From Amphimedon queenslandica (lineage: Eukaryota > Porifera > Demospongiae > Haplosclerida > Niphatidae), in NCBI RefSeq assembly GCF_000090795.2, contig NW_003546260.1:352528-416527 (forward strand): a stretch of 64,000 bases of DNA, written 5' to 3'. Both the position numbers and the translations under genes were made by a program. Positions 23,377-35,104 of the stretch are shown piece by piece. The notes beneath the pieces were generated by a model. That model was not told where the DNA came from, did not search any database, and saw only the letters and a list, made by a program, of their open reading frames with translations. Numbering within the stretch: position 1 is the first letter of the stretch; every line of letters starts with the position of its first letter.

Positions 23377-25399
23377 ATGGCTGATGTTCGCGAAGGACAT
23401 GCAGTTGGTGGTGACATCGAAGAGCCTCTAGATCTTGTGAGATTAAGTTTAGATGAAAGGCTGTATGTAAAAATGAGGAATGATAGAGAACTTACTGGAC
23501 GGCTTCATGTAAGCTTGATAGTAGTATTTGCACTTGTGGGATATTGGATTTATAATTACTAAAATCAGTCAATTAAAAAATTGGATTATTTATTTTCATT
23601 TCGAATTTGTCGCTATTGTTAGGTTGCCCATATTTTTGACCTTTACAATGTACATGGACTGTAGCTTTGCTACCATGTTTGGTGGCAAGAACAAAATTAA
23701 TGGAGGCATATAGTTGGTTTCAGTTGAGTTTGACCACTGACCCACCCTTATAACTTCTCTATTATTTATGCTAGCGAATTGAAACTCGGTGTAGTTGTAA
23801 AACGGGTTCTTCCAAAAATCTGTAGCAATTTTGGAGTCTCTAGGTACTCTGGAAGGTTCTCAAAAGTTTCTTCTGGTAACATGAAAGAGAGTTGCCATGA
23901 TGTTTTATGACGTGAAGCTTCGTGAATATCATTTGCATCTCATTAAATGTGTCAATAATCATGTTTTTATTATTTAAAAATCAAATAAAGCAAAAGGAGC
24001 ACTCCCGGCCAAGATATAATTCAACAAGAAGACTTTGCACTCCAGAAAGAAGTCTCACTTAGTCTGCTGTACCTCTCTAAACCTTCGTTATTTGTCTTCA
24101 CCAGTGCCACTCAGAAACTCTGTTAAAATTTTGCATCTTTCGATTCTTTCTTCAGGTCAAAGCAAGCACCAAGATCCTTCATGTCAATTGCAGGGCTAGC
24201 AGTGACCAAAATAGGGTAGTAAACAAATTACAACAAGAAGAAAGGACCATGATGAAGTTTTTAGCCAGTTTATTTGCGTGTGGATGGGGTTACACGTGAC
24301 GTTTTGATGATGAAAACGTCTGGTCAAACTCAACTGAACCGACTGTACAAACAAACGGGGATTTTTCATTTACGAGATATAATATTTGGGTGTAGAGTAT
24401 TATGGAGTTTCTCACTCAATACCTTTATTTCCTATTTTTTCTAACCAGGAATGTTAATTGCAGAATTTATTCAGATTTTTGTAACTACTAACCGTATACC
24501 GTATAGCGGGTTTCTTTCGTTCGGCCAAGCTTTCATTTTCTAGGAGGAAATCCAATTTCGTGGGTTTTATTTTCGTCCTTCTGATCTGCAAGAATTAAGC
24601 CACACCCAACAACCCCACCCATAACACCCACATGTGTATGTGTTAGTGTTAACCCGACGAAGATGAACTCCGGATCGAGCTCTCCCACAGCAAATTTCGT
24701 GGGTTCAATTTTGTTTTTGGAGCTTGGAGAACGAAAGTTTGACCAAACGGAAGAAACCCGCTATATGGTACAGATTTTCAGTTGCCATAATTAGCGTAAA
24801 AATATCAGGGCTTTGTACGAAACACTCGTTTTTTTATTTTTTATTTAGTAAAGTAAAATGCAGATGAAGCCTTTTAAATACTGTATATATTTTTGATACT
24901 CCTCTTTCAGGTGATTTTCCATAAAACCTTTAAGATACCTTTGAGGGCTAGGCTATTGAAATACTGCTACGAAGAAGTTTTTTTGAAAGCTACATGTACT
25001 TAAAATGTTGGTAGATTGTGTTGTGCTTGTTTAATTAATTTATTTTCTAATTGTATTGTTTGTGACTAAGAATGGAGTATGATATATTGTAGCATTATTT
25101 TACATAGTGCTGAACTGATAAACATGTAGTATGTTGCCTGTATTTTATTTACCAAACCACTGCAGGGCTTTGATCAACATTTAAACATGATTATGAGTGA
25201 AGTGGAAGAAACAGTAACAACACTTGAATTAGATGAAGAAACTTTTGAAGAAATATACAGAGTAAGTATTATTTTATACTTATTATGACTGTTAAATCTC
25301 ATTCTTCAGACCACTCAACGCACTATTCCAATGATATTTATAAGGGGAGATGGTGTCATCTTAATTTCACCTAGTCCTTTGAGGCAAGGACACAAATAA
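23377..25399 (+). CDS. LSM3: LSm3, U6 snRNA-associated Sm-like protein
   Basis: Three exons (23377-23508, 25166-25261, 25310-25399) join to 105 residues. [20 protein letters not shown], then [10 protein letters not shown], give Sm motif 1; [17 protein letters not shown] and [14 protein letters not shown] complete the Sm fold. The family length is about 102 residues. LSm3 is part of the LSm1-7 (mRNA decay) and LSm2-8 (U6 snRNP) rings. Intron 1 is 1.66 kb and holds two transposable elements; intron 2 is only 48 bp. The gene converges on SLC41A with 64 bp between stop codons. Confidence 0.97.
23711..24345. mobile_element. Tc1/mariner-like non-autonomous element
   Basis: Inverted ends of about 27 bp (left TAGTTGGTTTCAGTTGAG, then TTTGACCA; right TGGTCAAACTCAACTGAACC, then GACTG) are flanked by TA on both sides (23709-23710, 24346-24347). 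CAGT(C/T)GGTT ends plus TA duplication are typical of the Tc1/mariner group. No transposase frame. It lies in LSM3 intron 1. Confidence 0.75.
24497..24770. mobile_element. MITE, CCGTATAG family, long TIR variant
   Basis: Left TACCGTATAGCGGGTTTCTT is mirrored by AAGAAACCCGCTATATGGTA at the right, with similarity continuing for about 38 bp (CGTTCGGCCAAGCTTTC / AAGTTTGACCAAACG). It lies in LSM3 intron 1. Confidence 0.8.
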
Positions 25400-25463
25400 A
25401 AAATTGTAACTGAGTTTCATGTAACAGAAATAATGACTGATGTATGATAATGTTTAGTAAAAT

Positions 25464-28400
25464 TTAGTCTCCAACATCAGAATCTCTGTCTCCTACCAAC
25501 CAAAGAATATGGAATGCCCCCGCTAATAGTCCAGTCCCTAGAAAATCTCCTAAAGCAGTTATAAATGGTATAGCTATGTTATCTGGATCTAGTGACAGTC
25601 TCCAGAATATGAAATGTACCATCCAATCTGTGAATATGAGCAAGATAGCCACCTAAAGTATAATAAAATAAGACGTGTACTAAAATTATGATGTATAGAT
25701 CTTAAGTTTTACCTGCATAATAGCTACTATTAAGTAACTAATGAAAAACAAAGCAGATAAAGTCGTATGGCCAGCTTTAATGTAATGAATAAGAACCAAG
25801 AATAATGATGATCCAGGAACAACCATTATCAATAGAAGAATGCTTGTTTTGGTGTGATAACCTATAGATATTGTGACACTATCATAATAATTATTTTTAA
25901 TTACCTTTCCAAAATGTACCACATATGCCATTCCACTTATACTTATAATCTGTAGACTTTGCATTTGCATTGGAACCCTTATGTAAGTGTGTAGATATTC
26001 GGCTAGCTTGCACAGCTGCTAGATTACCACCAATACCTACATGTATGCAACATTACAGTAAGTATAAGTTCCTCATGGATGATACATCACCATTTATGAT
26101 GGGAGAATATATAGCAATTCCAGGAAATACAGACACTGTTTTTGACAGAATGAATCCTCCAATGCTGCTTATTAGCATAGCTGATAAGACAGGTATCCAT
26201 CCGCTATATAATACTGAACGGGTAGTTGTATTATAATAAGCCAGGCATAACCAAAATGGTATCAAAATAAGAAGTACACCACATAAAATGCTTGATATGA
26301 CAACAGTTTCATCTACAAACAACAGTAAAATAGAGTATGATACATGTACATTTAGCAATTTACCTTTGACTCTATACAGACCATATGATATGCCAGAAAG
26401 TATGCATAATGTCACTAAATCACCAAGACTAGCAGCAATTGGCGTGGCAACATTATCAGGGTCGATTTGTAGTGGACGTGATAACAGAACAATTACGATC
26501 ATCAAGGAGCTTAATATAGCACTTGCTAAGCATGCTGCTGACATACTTGAGCCACCAATCAACAGAATGTGAGTTGCATACAAGTGCTGCCCACCAATAC
26601 CACTCAGCATTATAGACGTCAGTGTTGCAACCAATGCTACTACTAATGCTTGTCCTTGGATTAAAGAGAGGTTGCCCCATGTCAATAACCAGCGATCTTT
26701 GCAGGTATCCATGTTTCCCAGATTTGCCTATAAGGAAATTAATTTTAATATTTAAGTTGCATTCATGAATGCTAATTTCAGTAGAAATGGCCACTGATAA
26801 CTACACAGAGATTTACTATTACTGGAATAAATAATTATTATGTGGTAATCCAACATTTCCCCTTTAGCATTATACATACATATGTGATTATGTTACCGTA
26901 AAGCTCTAACTTTTTGTCTATGAAATTTCATCAAATTTGTCGGACACTTGTTTGATAAAAATTTTTGCTCCAAGTGGGTAGCATGCAGATTTATGACAGA
27001 AAGGATCAATATTTTGTTGACAAAAGTTATTAATTTCAACAAGAACCAAAAGTTTTGACTAACAAAAATTTTAAACTACAATGGTATTGAGGATTTAGGT
27101 AGTCTTGCTGTCCAGACCTTATCCTATAGTCATTTTCCTGGATATAGTATTTTGGTTTAACCATTGGATGGTTATTGTGAGTCATTTGAAAAACGGGCTT
27201 AGGCAAGATATGTGTAATAAGGGGCAAGTTACTGTTACATGAATGTGGAACGGGCAAAGTGTGCCCTGAAATTACAAAACTTCACCCTTTCAGGATGTGT
27301 CCACACCTATTTTTCAACATGACAGACTTCTTGAATGATGATAGGCAATGTTGAATACCTTTTCAGCTTTGTCATATGGCATCACAGAAAGACATGTAAA
27401 TCTAGCCTTTTAAAAATGTAAGCAGTAGAACAGCTTTTGCAGCCGCATCATTTTTTAAATTTAGATTTTAAAAAGGGGGCATTTGCCCCTCTTGCTCTAC
27501 CACTGAAAAATAGTTGGTACGATAAAGGCCTTTTCACACTTATCCACTTTGGATCCAGAATTGAGATAAAATCCAGGATTAAAACAGGATTGGCTTGTTC
27601 ACACTTGCCTTGAATCAGGATTGAATCTAGATCCAGTCAATCCACATCCAGAGGTGGATTGAGGTGGATTGAAGTGGATTGGTCTTAAGCCAATGCAGTT
27701 TAATTCACTTAATTCTTTCGAATTGAAGTAGCTAATAGTGTGAATACAACCAAAGAGGATTCTGTTTTAGTAGGTTGCAATTCTGGATCTAAAGTGGACA
27801 AGTGTGAAAAGGCCTTAAGTGCAGCTACATGCAAGATACTGTCTACATGTACATGTAGCTGAAAATATTTTCTGGGATTTAATTTTGAGATTTGCTGTTC
27901 ATTGTAAAATGCTCAAAGCAGTAAGCTTAAACAGTTGTGGTTACCTACTTAATATTGCTTACTTACACAAAAAATGAAAAGGAAGGAATGCAGTCAAGGC
28001 ACCCAAACTCAAAATTTGACCAACTACTAAATCTAGCATTACATTTAGATGTATAATGTCATAAAATTAATACAAACAACAGTTGTAGAGAGAACATATG
28101 AATGAAAATCTTCATTCACTCACATAGCATAATGTGAAATGCCCATGTGGCATTAAAAAATTTTCCTATTCTCAGGAGATCAGTCTTTTATCAAAACAGT
28201 CTTTCTTTCACAAGCTACAATGTACATTGTACATGTACATGTATTAAATCATAGAAGACTAAATTAGTAAACAATACTATCCATTGTTTTATGTGTGTCT
28301 CACATTGAGACTATAAAAAAGTTCTTTATTAACTTATGGTAATGCGACTTTACATCAGAAATTCTGTTCTTATATGAAGATACACCCTGGTGTATAAATG

Positions 28401-29546
28401 GATTTCTAGTCCTAATGTACATGTAAAACACAAAAGCAAAGGGGGTTTTCTTTTGTTGGCATAAAATTTAGATTTTCCATTTGTTGATATAAAATTTTGT
28501 GACTCCTGCAGCATTTTTTTCTAGTGAACCACACCTCTTTTGTGGAATTAAATTTTGGAAATTTATAAAAACATACAATTCGTGAAATTAAATTTTATTT
28601 CTAGTAAAATTTAACCCCTATACACTATGTATATCTGGTTCTGTAAAATAAAGATCATCAATGCCTCCGAGACTCACTAGCTTTTGCCTATAGCGACTTA
28701 GTATGTAAATTCTGAACAGACCTTAAGCCTTTTCATTTAGAATTTAAAATTGTTGCTTGACTTAGCAACATCATTTGATATAAAGCTCTTGTCAATAGGT
28801 AGGTGTTAAGCAAAATTGGAGCTTGATGTCTGCTATATTGGGTAGCAAGAAAGTAGCTTGAGAATGGAAATATAGCAACAAAGTGGGGTTTATTTATCAA
28901 CAAGATAATTAACACACTTATACACCACATACATGTACTTTCATCTGAAATTTTTCTCCCATTCAAGTACACAACCCAAAATGGCTGACACTCCACCCTA
29001 CCCCTGGATTGCTTCTGTGCAAAAGCTCCATAATTTTTTCCACTGAAATATCTACAATTAGGTTTTATAACAACTCACAGATGTAGATAATCTTGATGCT
29101 AATGTCATTTCCAAGTTTCCCTTAAGCCCAAGCAAAGCAGGAACCAATATAAACAATTCAGATACTTCAACAAATACTTTCAAATGCTAAAATAGATAAT
29201 GTTTTGGATTAGAATATGCAATGTATAATGTACTTACTTGAACATAATCCAACAATATACCAGCTAACATCATACCAGCACCAGCAATTAAAAAAGGGAA
29301 AAATATTTGAATAAAATTCTTAAATAATCCAGGGTTCTCGTCTGCATATTTAGTATGGGTACCAGAATGGTCATTTATTATTACTAGTGTAGATATTTCT
29401 GGGTTACTTTGATCACTGATGCCACTATCATCTTCACTGTCATTAGCATTTTGTTCTGAGCTTGAAGTTGAGCCTCCTTCCACCGGCACCTCTGAATTAA
29501 TGGAGTCACTTCTCCTCCTGACAGTTACTTCTTCCTTCTTTTTCAT
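25464..29546 (-). CDS. SLC41A: SLC41-family Mg2+ transporter (MgtE-like)
   Basis: Seven minus-strand exons (29238-29546, 29079-29186, 26364-26727, 26091-26312, 25905-26036, 25713-25861, 25464-25652) join in frame to about 490 residues. After an acidic, Ser-rich cytosolic N-terminus come two MgtE-type repeats. Repeat 1 shows [27 protein letters not shown], then [19 protein letters not shown]. Repeat 2 shows [36 protein letters not shown] and [19 protein letters not shown]. The DPDN-x-(A/I)-x-P and GDL/GDF motifs are the signature of SLC41A1-3, plasma-membrane Mg2+ carriers. The C-terminal [12 protein letters not shown] matches human SLC41A1. The intron between exons 2 and 3 is 2.35 kb. It is head-to-head with TKT (289 bp). 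Confidence 0.96.
27524..27816. mobile_element. Foldback MITE with AAGGCCTTTTCACACTT ends
   Basis: AAGGCCTTTTCACACTTATC, then CACTTTGGATCCAGAATT, is mirrored near the right end (TTCTGGATCTAAAGTGGAC, then AAGTGTGAAAAGGCCTT). About 38 bp TIR. The interior has tandem GGTGGATTG words (27650-27680). It lies in the long SLC41A intron. Confidence 0.75.
27820..29070. other. Remainder of the SLC41A long intron
   Basis: No exon recognised. It contains a TACATG-rich patch (28215-28245) and a weak repeat near 28440-28620 with TTTTGTGGAATTAAATTTTG words. Confidence 0.45.
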
Positions 29547-29835
29547 GAAGCTACTGAAGCTGGAATATTATAACTCTTGGTAATAGTACAACTCTGATCA
29601 GTGATCAACCCCGCCCAAGTCACACACAAAAGTTAAAGAGTCGTATAATGATGCAAGATGACGAAATAGCCACATCCGGTATAGGCCACGTGCGCATTAT
29701 AGACAGTCACGTCGAGTGGGAAGGGCGTCTCACAGTCACATCCACAATTCCACATTAGCACAAGGGCTGTTGGAAGATAAGGGCTGCTCCAAAGTTGAGA
29801 GTGTTATTCTTTTATCAAATTTGAACTTGGTCATA
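29547..29835. promoter_or_regulatory. Divergent promoter, SLC41A / TKT
   Basis: 289 bp between start codons. Contains GGCCACGTGCGCATTATAGA with CACGTG at 29687-29692. The TGCGCATTA(TA)GACA string closely resembles TGCGCATTAGACA in the RPL18A/LSM3 promoter. Confidence 0.7.
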
Positions 29836-32800
29836 ATGGCATCTCCCGAAAAGATCCAAGAGTTGAAAGACATCGCAAATAAACTGCGAATTCACAGTGT
29901 GGTGCAAACTACTGCTGCAAATTCTGGGTATGTTTTGATTTTGCAAAGAAATTGTGATAGACTCTTCCTATGTATGTTTCTGTAGTCATCCTACGTCATG
30001 TGCATCAGCTGCAGAAGTAATGTCAGTGTTGTTCTTTCATGTGATGAAGTATACAGGTATGTGTGTATTTAAATAGAGGGTGTGGTTTTGTTCTGCACTT
30101 TAAGTTTGCTAAATTATACTAGCTGGAAATTTTGTAGAAGTAATTTTGGCTAGTTCCTAAAAATTTTGGTGATTGGTGGGTTTTACTTTTGTGTGCATGG
30201 CCAGTGTGCATGTGCATAAGCTATTCAAAGTTGTGGGCTTAATTTGGAGAACGGCTATCCAAATTTTGCCAAAAATTTTCCCTCCAAATTTTTATCTATA
30301 TGGTGGGTTTTTATTACATCAAGGCATGTGGTTTAGCTTAAAATGTTAATGTGGAAGCAATCTACAAAGACTGCTGCACATTGCCCCAATTTTTTAAAGG
30401 ATAACCTGTCAGCAATTTTTTCTTGTTGTTTGACTGTTTATAAACACTCATACCAGTTCAAGAAATTATTTTTAGTCTTTTTTTTGTATACTCTCTATTG
30501 AATCTTCTATATGTATCTGAAATGACTGTCCAATTTTTACATACATGTATATTTAACTCATATACACGTCAATTGTTTTGGTTTTGTAAAATTTTGTAAA
30601 ATGATTTATGTGTTCAAGGAGTTCTTATTGTTATTTATGTTGCATCTGTTGTAATGAAAGAGTGTTTCTGGTTAAGGGAAGCTCATTAGATGACTCACCA
30701 TTAATGACCGGTGTTTTCAAGTTATCAATCTTCCTGTTTCTGTTTTGAGTTTCCTAGTTGATCTTGAGATTATGTTTAGCATTGAAAGCAGTATTATAAG
30801 CAATATTAGTTGTGAATATTTTACTGAGACTTGCAATTTCAGTCCTTTTAACTACTGGGATTATATTCACCATGCACGATAACACAAGATACATTGGCAT
30901 GGGTGAAGTTATAGTGTTGTTCACAGCCTCAACTTTACTACTGATATGAATTATCTTATCTTATCTTTGCATTAAAATTTGATAGTAAATATTCATACAC
31001 CATTATATGGAATCATTTGTAGGGTTAATACCCTATTTCCTTATATGATTGTTTGTAATATTTTTGTAAGTCACATATTGCAGTTAAATGTAATTCTGTA
31101 GTCATGCTACTTGTGGTATTCTTATAGAGTGGCTTTTGTACTTATTGTGTTTTTACCAGCACAGAGTCACTGATAGCAGCAGATATTTGCTTAGGGCATG
31201 GGATGCATTGTGCATCTTGCTGTTTCTTGATTTTTATTGATTTTTAATGCCTCTTTACTTTAGGCAGTACCATGTACATGTACATGTAGCTGATAATTTT
31301 GAGGGTGTGTTATTTGATTTACAAAAGTCCTTTGCCAAAATAAGTCCCATTCATTTTGCTTATGCCATGACCATAAATGCATAAATTCAACAAACTAAAA
31401 CCTGCTAATTTGTCAATAGTTATGCTACCATATAGCAGGAAATTTTGGAGAGGATTAAATTTGGTGAATTTGGCATTTTGATAGCCGTTCGCCAGAATGA
31501 AAATCCGCCATTTTGAGCCATTATACGCATGCTCAATGGCACATGGCCACAAATTTGCCAAATTAAAACCCACCAATGACCAAAATTTAGCAATTCGCCA
31601 AATTTTAGCCCCTCCAAAATTTCTCGCTATACGGTATATTATGTGGCCACACCAACTTGAACTAAAGCAAGTGCGTATTTTTGATTTTGTAATGCTTCTA
31701 TTTTTCTTTCGTGTAGGCGATTTTCCAAGACATCCTTCAAGCGATAGGTTTATTTTGTCTAAGGTAAAAAGAAAATTCCATATATTATTTCAATTTTGTT
31801 AACAATAGGGCCATGCTGCTCCTGTCTTGTATGCAGCATGGGCCGAAGCTGGTGTTATTCCAGTGGATGAATTAAAGAACCTTCGTAAAATTGACTCTGA
31901 ACTTGAGGGTCATCCAACACCTGTAAGAAAAAATTAATAATTTTTTACAATTTACAATTTTTGCAGCGTCAAAGTTACATTGATGTTGCCACTGGGTCTC
32001 TTGGTCAAGGTCTTGGTGTTTCTTGTGGCATGGCATATTGTGGAAAATACATTGATAAAGCCAGCTACAGAGTTTATTGCCTGATGGGAGATGGCGAGAG
32101 TGCTGAAGGTAGCGTATGGGAAGCTTTTGCATTTGCAAGCTATTATAAATTGGACAATCTTGTTGCTATTATTGATGTTAATCGTCTTGGTCAGGTATGT
32201 TGAAGTAATTAGTCTCGGAAATTATTATTGTTAAATTGGTAGAGTGAAGCTGCATCACTTGGACATGATCTTGAGACTTATCGCAAAAGAGCTGATGCCT
32301 TTGGTTTCAATGCTATTATTGTTGATGGCCATGATGTTGAGAAACTCATTGAAGCTTTTGAGACTGCTGCTGCTACTAAAGATAAGCCAACAGCTTTAAT
32401 CTTGAAGACTTTTAAAGGTATAAAGATTGGTGTGAAGAATTTGTACCTATAGATACTACTTTGTATTGCTTTGATGGTATCAATAATATTTTAGGAAAGG
32501 GTTTTCCTAATGTTGAGGATTTGGACAATTGGCATGGTAAGCCTTTGGGCCCTCAAGCTGATGCTGCACTAGAGGCTGTTCGTGCTTTGATTAAAAATAA
32601 TGGCCCTCATGGAATTAAGCCTCTTGCATTTGTTGATGATGCTCCTAAGGTTGATTTGTCTGCAGTCAAACTATCTGAGCCTCCAAATTACAAACTTGGA
32701 GATAAGGTTAGAATTTTTACACTTCAATCACACTTTTATTGTATGTTTGTAGCACGCTACTCGAAAAATTTATGGTGATGCTTTGGTTAAACTAGGGAAG

Positions 32801-34042
32801 TCTTGTAGCCGTGTGATTGCTTTAGATGGAGATACTAAAAACTCAACATTTTCACTAACATACAAGAAAGCTTTCAATGATCGTTATGTTGAGTGCTTTA
32901 TTGCTGAGCAAAATCTAGTTGGAGTTGGCACTGGATTGGCTTGTCGTGATCGTAATATTGTATTTTGCAGTACTTTTGCTTGCTTTCTATCCCGAGCTTT
33001 TGATCAGATTCGTATGGGTGCGATTTCTCAGACCAACTGCAACTTTGTTGGTTCACATGCTGGTGTTTCAATTGGTAAGAAAAAAAGATGATGGTAGTAC
33101 TTATTTTGTGCTATTTTAGGTGAAGATGGACCTTCACAGATGGCTCTGGAAGATTTTGCTATGTTTCGTTCAGTTGCTACAAGTATTTGCTTCTATCCTT
33201 CTGATGCTGTTAGTACTGAGCGAGCAATTGAGCTGGCTGCACGTTCTAAAGGTATTACTTTCACTCGTACTACTCGCCCAGCAACTCCAGTTATTTATTC
33301 TAATGATGAGAAATTTGAAGTTGGAAAGGGAAAGGTAAAGTGGTACATGAGTTGCATACACATGTACAAAATACATTGTGTCTAATAGATATTTTTACGA
33401 AACTTTTTGTGGTTGTAATTTTATTTGGTATTTTAATTATAATTATTTAAATATATAATTGAGATATTTGTGGTTTAGTACATGGTATTTTAATTAATTA
33501 CTAGTCGAGAAATTTGTGGTATTGTTGTAAAGCCACAATAATATTTCCTCTCAAACTACATATACATTACCAGAAATATGTGTATATGAAATTTTTCTAT
33601 TTCAGCTTGTTCGCAGCTCTGATAAAGATCAAGTGACTGTTGTTGGAGCTGGTGTGACTCTGTTTGAAGCTTTGTCTGCTTATGATACTCTTAAAAAGGA
33701 GGACATTACTATCAGGGTCATAGATCCATTTACATTGAAGCCCATTGATACTCAGCTTCTGATTGATTCTGCTGCAGCAACTGGTGGACGTGTTGTTACT
33801 GTTGAAGATCACTACCCTGAAGGTACATTCATTAGTAACGTATTTTTAATTCATGCAATGTATGTGTAGGTGGTTTGGGTGAAGCAGTTTGTGGTGCACT
33901 TACTAGTGTAAAGTCTTCAGTTGTTGTTCGACGTTTGGCTATTCCTGAAGTTGCTCGTTCTGGACCTGGCAGTGTTCTGATGGACAAGTATGGCATTTCT
34001 GCACGTGCCATTGTGGAAGCTGTTAAGGACCTCTTGAAATAA
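29836..34042 (+). CDS. TKT: Transketolase
   Basis: Eleven exons (29836-29927, 29986-30056, 31717-31763, 31809-31922, 31967-32194, 32243-32417, 32495-32706, 32753-33074, 33120-33334, 33606-33822, 33870-34042) join to about 621 residues, matching animal TKT (about 623). Thiamine-diphosphate enzyme of the non-oxidative pentose phosphate pathway, cytosolic. Visible landmarks: [47 protein letters not shown], the ThDP/Mg2+ motif [17 protein letters not shown] followed by IIDVNRLGQ, then [15 protein letters not shown] and [20 protein letters not shown]. The C-terminal domain has [15 protein letters not shown]. Intron 2 is 1.66 kb and holds repeats; most others are about 50 bp. Confidence 0.98.
30119..30306. 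mobile_element. Degenerate MITE of the CCGTATAG family
   Basis: GGAAATTTTGTAGAAG on the left and CCCTCCAAATTTTTATCTAT, then ATGGTGGG on the right are imperfect inverted copies, and the interior has the GGTGATTGGTGGGTTTTA and TGCATGTGCATAAGC vocabulary of related copies. It lies in TKT intron 2. Confidence 0.45.
31426..31635. mobile_element. MITE, CCGTATAG family
   Basis: Starts TACCATATAGCAGGAAATTT and ends AAATTTCTCGCTATACGGTA; the 25-bp TIRs continue as TGGAG/CTCCA. The interior closely matches the copy at 16398-16591, including GATAGCC(G/A)TTCGCCA and CATTATACGCATGCTCAATG. It lies just before TKT exon 3. Confidence 0.85.
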
Positions 34043-34551
34043 ACTGTTTAACTAATGTGCTTTGATCAATGACAATGCCAGTTCAGTTAATATTTTTGTA
34101 GTTTAGTGATTTTGTATTAGAATTTTAGCTGCTTTAGTTACATGTTGTAGAATTGATAATAATTTTTGTTAGGTTGTAGATTGTTTTTATCAGACTTCAG
34201 TAATTTGGCTTAGAAGTGTGAACATGTTGTTGTGTTACCAGTATGCTATAGCAGTGTAGCTCCATGTTAAATAGAAATGCAATTCAACTACCTCTGCTTA
34301 TTGACATTGCTTTCTATTATTTTTTAAATCTTGATTGTAGTACCGTGTATCTACTTATGACGAGACTAACCCACCACGACTGTAATGGAAAGTTGCTCTA
34401 GCCTAGATTATTTTATATGATGCATTAGACCACAATTGCAGCATAGTTTAATATCCATGCTTGCAGTAAAACAACTTTATTTTGTAGTAGCACATTTACC
34501 CCATGATTTACTGTAAAAGCCCTAACATTATGGAAGATCATTATCTATTAA

Positions 34552-35017
34552 CATAGATATTAAATGAAAGGGATTGGAAACGGAAGCGTGGGCGTAGCCT
34601 AACCTCCATTTATTTGTATTGCTGCTAGGCTGACAGAGGCTCGTTGAAATTTTTTGTCACAATTTACCCTTGATTTTTTTTCTCTTAGAAACAATATCTC
34701 GCGAACAAGTGTTCCTATGCAAGTGGAATTAATGCATCAAGAAGCCTAATGTTTCCTCTTAATAATTCTGTTTTCTATTGTATAGATAATTTTACTATGT
34801 TCATGTTATGGCTCTTTTAAAACCATAAAATGTATTTTTTGTCATTATAATCCCTTTTTTGAAAACAAGCTAGAGTAAGATACAAGATCTTTATAATCAT
34901 ATGAAAGAGCATTCATTTGCATATGGAATGATACTAGTTAGAGTTAGAATCCATGAAGCATGAGTTTGTTACAACAGAAAAAGGGCGAAAAATGAAAAAA
35001 TTACTCTATTATCTATG
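34552..35017. mobile_element. CATAGAT-TIR element with 7-bp target duplication
   Basis: CATAGATATTAAATGAAAGG at the left is mirrored by TTACTCTATTATCTATG at the right. Directly flanking CTATTAA occurs at 34545-34551 and 35018-35024. The left part (GGGATTGGAAACGG, CCTCCATTTATTTG) is shared with the copy at 49936-50655. Non-coding. It lies between TKT and CFAP54. Confidence 0.8.
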
Positions 35018-35065
35018 CTATTAATTACAGTATTAGCCACACCTATTTTTGGGCGGGATATACGA

Positions 35066-35080
35066 TTTTACCATGGTAAC
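35066..35080. promoter_or_regulatory. X-box-like (RFX) site upstream of CFAP54
   Basis: TTTTACCATGGTAAC ends 24 bp upstream of the proposed CFAP54 start codon. It matches the palindromic RFX consensus GTTRCCATGGYAAC well. RFX factors drive ciliary genes in animals, so the position fits the gene. Confidence 0.65.
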
Positions 35081-35104
35081 GCACACACTGGCAAGAAATA
35101 CAAA

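Noticed and set aside
26288-26572. 94-codon plus-strand frame
   Set aside because: Antisense to the transmembrane exons of SLC41A; no independent evidence.
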